Assembly (NCBI GenBank): GCA_009785045.1
Contig: WQXC01000052.1
Span: 1-11,180, forward strand
Reading direction: 5' to 3'
Source: Treponema sp.
GTDB lineage: Bacteria > Spirochaetota > Spirochaetia > Treponematales > Breznakiellaceae
DNA length: 11,180 nt
The notes beneath the pieces are model-generated. The model did no database searches, had not been told where the DNA came from, and was given only the letters and a program-made list of their open reading frames with translations. The position numbers were made by a program, and so were the translations under genes. Positions 7,023 to 11,180 of the stretch are shown in pieces. Within the stretch, counting starts at the first letter, position 1, and each line of letters begins with the position of its first letter.

Positions 7023-7469
7023 TTACGCTACCGGTCTTAAAATCTGTGTTACAAACTGCTCATCCTCGAATAAAAACCTTATATAGAGCAGATCTGCTAG
7101 TTTATTACGTTCCCAAAGACCGTCTTTTTGCTGTTCAATAGCCAAATCCAGCCATTCTTCCTTGTTTAAGGGCTTTTCTGCCCGGCATTGTGTGAATAAA
7201 TAGTGTCCCGCTGCAAGTTTTACTAACTCCTGACCATCAATTTTAACATCTGCTTCAGCTTTTTCGCCAAAAAATGCCAATTCTTCCAGAAATTGGTTTA
7301 AATCCGGCTCGATACTACGGCTTTGCATAGGATTTAACTTATAACAAAGCAGAAATTCACCATTTTTTGGGAATTGAGCAGAAAAATCCGCCTCTGAAAG
7401 ATTGGTTTTTACGAATAAAATGTCCTGGCGAAGATCAAGATGCATTAAAGAGTATTTTTCGTTTTCCAT
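7023..7469 (-). CDS. Small cytosolic protein of unknown function
   Basis: Not recognised. A 148-residue, acidic, soluble protein without signal peptide or membrane helix. It begins MENEKYSLMHLDL; the middle is strand-rich (ILFVKTNL, GEFLLCYKL), then helical (DLNQFLEELAFFG). The C-terminal half has AAGHYLFTQCRAEKPLNKEE and a helix leading to LADLLYIRFLFEDEQFVTQI. The chosen start is ATG 7469; the in-frame TTG at 7487 would place translation upstream of the likely promoter -10. No Shine-Dalgarno sequence precedes the ATG, and TATTAT lies exactly six bases before it, so the mRNA may be leaderless. Divergent from cheR; its stop touches the stop of the DUF2259 gene. Coding status rests on an intact 149-codon frame with plausible composition filling the space between neighbours. 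Confidence 0.7.
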   Translation of the reverse strand: MENEKYSLMHLDLRQDILFVKTNLSEADFSAQFPKNGEFLLCYKLNPMQSRSIEPDLNQFLEELAFFGEKAEADVKIDGQELVKLAAGHYLFTQCRAEKPLNKEEWLDLAIEQQKDGLWERNKLADLLYIRFLFEDEQFVTQILRPVA

Positions 7470-7475
7470 AATTAT

Positions 7476-7503
7476 ATAATACCACAATTATTAAAATGAA
7501 CAA
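7476..7503 (-). promoter_or_regulatory. Promoter of the small minus-strand gene, predicted to give a leaderless mRNA
   Basis: On the minus strand, TATTAT (7481-7476) ends six bases before the ATG at 7469, so the expected start of transcription, about seven bases past the -10, is the A of the ATG. The -35 candidate TTGTTC (7503-7498, 16-bp spacer) is weak. A TATAAT also overlaps here (7476-7471), but it would start transcription inside the gene. Confidence 0.4.
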
Positions 7504-7530
7504 ACTAATTAAAAAACAAGACTATACCAA

Positions 7531-7559
7531 TTGACACACTTTGAATAGTCAAATATTAT
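7531..7559 (+). promoter_or_regulatory. Sigma70-type promoter of cheR, predicted to give a leaderless mRNA
   Basis: A perfect TTGACA (7531-7536), a 17-bp spacer, and TATTAT (7554-7559). The ATG of cheR begins at 7566, seven bases past the -10, where transcription itself should begin. No Shine-Dalgarno sequence precedes the ATG. This is the best promoter match in the window and should drive cheR, cheB and the CofE-like gene. Confidence 0.75.
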
Positions 7560-7565
7560 ATAGAT

Positions 7566-8384
7566 ATGGCTGATAACGAGTTTCTCAACGATGCCAATTT
7601 TGAACTATATCGCGACCTTATTTACAAAGAGAGCGGTATAACATTCACTCCGACAAACCGCTCGATACTGGAAAGCAGGTTAAGGGAGCGTCTCCGCGAA
7701 AAAGGCATTGATTCCGTATTAACATATCTTGATTCAATCAAGCAATGCAAAGAGGAACTTAAAGGGTTCCTGGATTCAATCACAACAAACCTTACACGTT
7801 TCTTCCGCAATCAGGCTCATTTTGACGCACTGGAAAAACATGTCATTCCCGAACTGATTAACAACATAAAAAAGATTCCCGGAACAATCAGATTCTGGAG
7901 CGCAGGATGCTCTACAGGCGAGGAACCATATACGATCGCCATGCTGTTAAATGAGATCCTTCCAAAGTCCTGGAACTTTGAAATCCTTGCAAGTGATATT
8001 TCACTTAAATGCTTAATGACCGCAAAAGAAGGGTTTTATGCCGAAAGTAAGATTGTTGGTATACCGGATAATTATCTTGCAAAATATTTTGACAAGGTAG
8101 ACGGCGGTTACAAAATTCATGATGATATACAATCGAAGATTAAATTTGACTATCATAACCTTAAAAACGATTCACAGCTAAGAAACTTTGATGTCGTCTT
8201 CTGCCGAAATGTTATTATCTACTTTGATGAAGCGGCGCAGACTGCTGTAATTAATCGTTTTTGGGAGTCTATGGCATCAAAGTCATTCCTGTTTATCGGG
8301 CATTCAGAATCCCTGTTTGGAATGGAAACAAAATTTGAATTCCTAAAAACTGAATGGGCAACGTTGTACCGTAAGAATATTTAG
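7566..8384 (+). CDS. cheR: Chemotaxis protein methyltransferase CheR
   Basis: Transfers methyl groups from S-adenosylmethionine to specific glutamates of methyl-accepting chemotaxis receptors, the adaptation step opposed by CheB. Its 272 residues compare with 286 in E. coli. The N-terminal helical domain (about 8-75) includes YRDLIYKESGITF and SILESRLRERLREKG, followed by the linker signature TTNLTRFFR (73-81). The methyltransferase domain has the SAM-binding motif WSAGCSTGEEPYTIA (111-125), ASDIS (142-146), FDVVFCRNVIIYFD (208-221) and LFIGHSESLFG (242-252). There is no C-terminal TPR extension. The ATG at 7566 is preceded by a near-consensus promoter and no ribosome binding site, so a leaderless transcript is predicted. 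cheB follows after nine bases, with its ribosome binding site overlapping the cheR stop, indicating translational coupling. Confidence 0.95.
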   Translation: MADNEFLNDANFELYRDLIYKESGITFTPTNRSILESRLRERLREKGIDSVLTYLDSIKQCKEELKGFLDSITTNLTRFFRNQAHFDALEKHVIPELINNIKKIPGTIRFWSAGCSTGEEPYTIAMLLNEILPKSWNFEILASDISLKCLMTAKEGFYAESKIVGIPDNYLAKYFDKVDGGYKIHDDIQSKIKFDYHNLKNDSQLRNFDVVFCRNVIIYFDEAAQTAVINRFWESMASKSFLFIGHSESLFGMETKFEFLKTEWATLYRKNI

Positions 8385-8393
8385 GAGTCCTTC

Positions 8394-9533
8394 GTGTCAG
8401 ATGAAATTTCCGTATTGGTTGTAGATGACTCAGCATTAATGCGCAATCTGATTGGCCGTATGATCGATGATACGCCAGGTATGGTTGTTGCCGAAAAAGC
8501 AATGAATGGTCAATTTGCTCTGCAGAAAATCCAACGGGTCGCCCCGGATATTATCGTACTGGATCTTGAAATGCCGGAAATGAACGGCATAGAATTTCTT
8601 AAAGAAAGAAAAAACCGTGGAATAGATATTCCAGTAGTTATTCTTTCTTCAATTGCATCACGCGGTGCAGAAGTAACAATGGAAGCGCTTTCTCTTGGCG
8701 CAAGCGACTTTATTCAAAAACCTTCGGGTTCGGTATCCGAAGATATTCATGTTGTAAAAGATGTTCTGATTGGCAAACTTTTTGGTTACGGCAGCGCGTA
8801 TCGAAGATCAAAAGGAAAAAAAGTTCTTGCTCCATCAGAATACGAAACAAAAACACCTTCTTCCAAGACATCAGATATCGCCGTTCATTTTAAACTGGCA
8901 TCCGAAGCGCCTGTTGCTCCGGCAACACCGCCAATAAGAGCGCGTTATCCCGGTAACACAGAGATAATCGCAATCGGTATCAGCACCGGCGGCCCTGACG
9001 CTTTGCGCGTAGTGTTCCAAAACCTGGATGCCGATCTAAAAATACCTATTGTTGTAGTACAGCACATGCCTGCAGGTTTTACAAATGAATTCGCAAAAAG
9101 TTTGGATCGTATTTGTCCGTTAAACGTTAAAGAAGTAGAAGACGGCGATGTTATTATGCCAGGCAGAATACTTATCGCTCAGGGCAATAAACATTTAGAA
9201 GTAGAGAAAAAAGGAACCGGCGCGATTGCTCGTCTTTCTGACGCTCCGCAGGTTTCAGGGCACAGACCTTCGGCTGATGTTCTTTTTGCTTCGGTAGCCA
9301 TGTCATATTCCAATCATGCACTGGGAGTAATCATGACAGGTATGGGACGGGACGGCGCACAGCAATTAGGTACGATATACAGAGAAGGCGGCATGACGCT
9401 TGGTCAGGACGAAGCCAGCGCAGTAGTTTACGGAATGCCTCGCGTTGCATACGAATTGGGACATGTTATGGAGCAGGTATCGCTGGAAAAAATGGCCTGC
9501 AGAATTTGCGAAGTAGCAAAAACATCCCGGTAA
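8394..9533 (+). CDS. cheB: Chemotaxis response regulator protein-glutamate methylesterase CheB
   Basis: Removes methyl groups from chemoreceptor glutamates and deamidates receptor glutamines; activated when CheA phosphorylates its receiver domain. Of 379 residues, the receiver domain (about 5-125) has the acidic pair D11/D12, phosphoacceptor D57 in IVLDLEMPEMNG, S85/S86 and K109 in IQKPSG. A Pro/Ala/Lys-rich linker spans about 131-187. The methylesterase domain (about 188-377) has the expected triad: S197 in GISTGGP, H224 in VQHMPAGFT and D320 in TGMGRDG. AGGAG (8383-8387) overlapping the cheR stop is the ribosome binding site for the GTG start at 8394. All key residues are present, so it should be active. 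Its size is close to other CheB proteins (E. coli 349), the excess being in the linker. Confidence 0.95.
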   Translation: MSDEISVLVVDDSALMRNLIGRMIDDTPGMVVAEKAMNGQFALQKIQRVAPDIIVLDLEMPEMNGIEFLKERKNRGIDIPVVILSSIASRGAEVTMEALSLGASDFIQKPSGSVSEDIHVVKDVLIGKLFGYGSAYRRSKGKKVLAPSEYETKTPSSKTSDIAVHFKLASEAPVAPATPPIRARYPGNTEIIAIGISTGGPDALRVVFQNLDADLKIPIVVVQHMPAGFTNEFAKSLDRICPLNVKEVEDGDVIMPGRILIAQGNKHLEVEKKGTGAIARLSDAPQVSGHRPSADVLFASVAMSYSNHALGVIMTGMGRDGAQQLGTIYREGGMTLGQDEASAVVYGMPRVAYELGHVMEQVSLEKMACRICEVAKTSR

Positions 9534-9545
9534 TTGGCGTAATAA

Positions 9546-10745
9546 ATGAGAGTAATAGGAACCAGCGCATTTGGCCTTAGGACGCCGATCATTCGGGAAT
9601 CCGACGATTTGGTAGCTGTAATTTGTCAAACTGTAAAAGACGCAATTGAACACGAAAAAATCCGCATTAATGACGGCGATATAATCGGCGCTACTGAAGC
9701 TGTTGTAGCACGCTCGCAGGGAAATTATGCAACTATCGACCATATAGCCGCTGATGTTAAAGCAAAGTTCGGCGGCGGACATGTTGGCGTTGTTTTTCCA
9801 ATTCTAAGCAGAAACCGTTTTGCCATGCTGCTTAAGGGTATTGCCCAAGGTGTGGATAAAGTAACTGTCCAATTAAGTTATCCGGCAGATGAAGTTGGAA
9901 ATCAGCTTATAAGCTGGGATGATATAGATGATAAAAAACTTAATCCGTATTCAGATTGTTTAAGCGAAGCCGAGTATAGACGTCTCTTTGGCAACGAAGT
10001 AAAACACAGATTTACCGGCATTGATTATGTTTCCTATTATAAATCACTAGGCTCAAATATCGATATTATTTTATGCGCAGATCCTAAGCGTATTTTGGAA
10101 TATACAGATCAGGTTATTGCCGCCGACATTCACACAAGAGAAAGAACAAAACGCGCACTGTATGCAGCGGGAGCAAAAAAAGCAATCGGTCTTGATGACC
10201 TTTTAACTAAATCCGTTCACATTCCCGGATGTGCCGACAGCGGCTATAACGAACAATTCGGTTTGCTTGGCTCAAACAAGTCTACGGAAGAACGTGTAAA
10301 ATTATTCCCGCGTGATTGCGATGCCTTTGTTCAAAAAATGCAAAAGGCGCTTTTTGAACTTAGCGGTAAAAGAGTAGAAGTTCTTGTATACGGCGACGGC
10401 GGATTTAAAGATCCTGTCGGCGGAATCTGGGAACTTGCAGACCCTGTTGTCGCTCCGGCATTTTCATCCGGCTTAACCGGAACACCCAACGAATTAAAAT
10501 TAAAATTTCTTGCAGATAATAATTTTGCAAATCTTTCCAAAGACGAAGCGCGTAAAGCTATCGAAAAAGCGATCCAGGCAAAAGCCGGCGTTGACCAGAT
10601 GGGAAAAATGGAATCCGAAGGCACTACGCCAAGGCAGCTTACAGACCTTCTTGGAAGTTTGTGCGATCTTGTCAGCGGCTCCGGCGATAAAGGCACCCCG
10701 ATTGTTTTGATTCAGGGTTATTTTGATAACTACGCAATAAATTAG
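9546..10745 (+). CDS. CofE-like (F420-0:gamma-glutamyl ligase family) protein
   Basis: CofE adds gamma-linked glutamates to coenzyme F420 in archaea and actinobacteria. The N-terminal part of this 399-residue protein fits the family: GLRTPIIRESDDLVAVI (10-26), INDGDIIGATEAVVARSQGN (41-60), HVGVVFPILSRNRFAMLLKG (79-98). Further on are QLSYPADEVGNQLIS (109-123), a central segment with VHIPGCADSGYNEQFGLLGS (224-243), and VYGDGGFKDPVGGIWELADP (281-300) with GTPNELKLKFLADN (312-325). It is much longer than typical CofE (roughly 250 residues), like a bacterial subgroup annotated with this name whose substrate I do not know. No other F420 gene is visible, so an F420 role is unsupported. It begins 12 bases after cheB without a clear ribosome binding site, and is probably the third gene of the cheR transcript. 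The ATG at 9546 places the conserved domain at the very N-terminus. Confidence 0.75.
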   Translation: MRVIGTSAFGLRTPIIRESDDLVAVICQTVKDAIEHEKIRINDGDIIGATEAVVARSQGNYATIDHIAADVKAKFGGGHVGVVFPILSRNRFAMLLKGIAQGVDKVTVQLSYPADEVGNQLISWDDIDDKKLNPYSDCLSEAEYRRLFGNEVKHRFTGIDYVSYYKSLGSNIDIILCADPKRILEYTDQVIAADIHTRERTKRALYAAGAKKAIGLDDLLTKSVHIPGCADSGYNEQFGLLGSNKSTEERVKLFPRDCDAFVQKMQKALFELSGKRVEVLVYGDGGFKDPVGGIWELADPVVAPAFSSGLTGTPNELKLKFLADNNFANLSKDEARKAIEKAIQAKAGVDQMGKMESEGTTPRQLTDLLGSLCDLVSGSGDKGTPIVLIQGYFDNYAIN

Positions 10746-10781
10746 TTATTAGAACCCTTGGCGCGTTTTTCCCGGCGCTTC

Positions 10782-10808
10782 TTGAAAAATAAATCTATTC
10801 CTGATAAT
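10782..10808 (+). promoter_or_regulatory. Possible promoter of the GMP synthase gene
   Basis: TTGAAA (10782-10787), a short 15-bp spacer, then GATAAT (10803-10808). Transcription would start near 10815, four bases before the ATG at 10819. The spacer is suboptimal and the call is tentative. Read-through from the cheR run is the alternative. Confidence 0.3.
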
Positions 10809-10818
10809 GTATTTACAA

Positions 10819-11180
10819 ATGGAACAATTCGTAAAAGAAACAAGTGAAACTTTAAAAGCCCGCGTTGGAAACAGCCCTGTATTGCTGTTAATTTCTGGCG
10901 GTGTAGACTCAACTGTTGCCGGAGCTTTGCTTTTAAAAACTCTTAACAGCGATCAGGTTCATCTTATGTACATGGATACAGGTCTTATGCGCAAAAATGA
11001 AACTTCCGCTGTCCGCGCGATTCTGGAAAAACTTGGCGCAAAAAATATTCATATAATTATGTGCGAAAACGATTTTCTTTCTGCATTAAAAGGCGTAACA
11101 GAACCGGAAGAAAAACGCAGAATAATCGGCGACATGTATATTACAATTCAGGAGCGTGAAGTAACACGTCTTGGATTAAC
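10819..11180 (+). CDS. guaA: GMP synthase ATP-pyrophosphatase (GuaA C-terminal domain type), partial
   Basis: The GMP synthase ATP-PPase adenylylates XMP and aminates it to GMP with ammonia, normally supplied by a glutaminase domain. The visible 120 residues open directly with the PPase domain: MEQFVKETSETLKARVG, then the P-loop LISGGVDSTVAG (24-35), MDTGLMRKNE (52-61), and GVTEPEEKRRIIGDMYI (92-108), which are characteristic of GuaA rather than of NAD synthase or other N-type PPases. Bacterial GuaA usually has about 200 residues of class I glutaminase before this point; here there is none, and the upstream gene is unrelated. It resembles the split archaeal arrangement (separate PPase subunit), unless a glutaminase follows beyond the edge. 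The ATG at 10819 is preferred; the ATG at 10807, in frame, adds MYLQ and would overlap the -10 candidate. No ribosome binding site precedes either. Continues past the right edge. Confidence 0.82.
   Translation, partial: MEQFVKETSETLKARVGNSPVLLLISGGVDSTVAGALLLKTLNSDQVHLMYMDTGLMRKNETSAVRAILEKLGAKNIHIIMCENDFLSALKGVTEPEEKRRIIGDMYITIQEREVTRLGL

Noticed and set aside
9366..9782. Minus-strand open frame of 138 codons across the cheB/CofE-like junction
   Set aside because: It is antisense to two strongly supported genes, has unusual Cys/Tyr/Ser-rich composition, and no ribosome binding site; a shadow.
10746..10790. Possible terminator after the CofE-like gene (GGCGC ... TTTTTCCC ... GGCGC)
   Set aside because: The GGCGC copies are direct repeats; only a 4-bp GCGC self-pairing is possible, and the T-run lies in the loop, not after a stem.
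1..11180. Mobile elements, CRISPR arrays, prophage or defence systems
   Set aside because: No transposase, integrase, regularly spaced repeats, att-like repeats or defence-type domains were seen on either strand; composition is uniform throughout.

Overview
The window reads as about 11 kb of ordinary chromosomal DNA from a spirochaete, probably of the Treponema group. This is inferred from gene content: a CHASE2 sensor protein, a CheR/CheB pair, a secreted DUF2259-type protein, a CofE-like protein and an atypical WecG-like protein, in compact, moderately AT-rich DNA (roughly 40-45 % GC by eye). There are no insertion sequences, tRNAs, rRNAs or CRISPR arrays, and no stretch over 300 bases lacks a gene.

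Layout. (1) 1-1185, minus: the N-terminal 395 codons of a CHASE2 protein running off the left edge, divergent from (2) a plus-strand three-gene run, 1243-4299: an S41 C-terminal processing protease, the 16S rRNA methyltransferase RsmE, and a divergent WecG/TagA-like protein. (3) 4304-6241, minus: a secreted protein of unknown function with a beta/alpha-barrel-like strand pattern, preceded by an 8-helix membrane protein; probably one transcript. (4) 6321-7022, plus: a secreted DUF2259-like protein that meets, with no intervening base, (5) 7023-7469, minus, a small cytosolic protein of unknown function. (6) 7566-10745, plus: cheR, cheB and a CofE-like gamma-glutamyl ligase homologue, tightly packed. 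(7) From 10807/10819, plus: the start of an ATP-pyrophosphatase-type GMP synthase that has no N-terminal glutaminase domain and runs off the right edge.

How the genes work together. CheR and CheB are the opposing methyltransferase and methylesterase of chemoreceptor adaptation, and their coupling here is expected. The third gene of that run, a CofE-like protein, has no obvious reason to be there, since nothing else points to F420 biosynthesis. The protease, RsmE and WecG-like genes look like a housekeeping/envelope run.

The most distinctive non-coding signal is the 96-bp gap between the small minus-strand gene and cheR. The cheR side has TTGACA, a 17-bp spacer, TATTAT and then ATG only six bases later, with no Shine-Dalgarno sequence, which predicts a leaderless mRNA. 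The opposite strand carries the same TATTAT-six bases-ATG arrangement. I did not find a clearly new multi-gene system. The best leads are the leaderless pair, the CofE-like gene next to cheRB, the glutaminase-less GMP synthase, the degenerate WecG-like protein, and the membrane/secreted protein pair.
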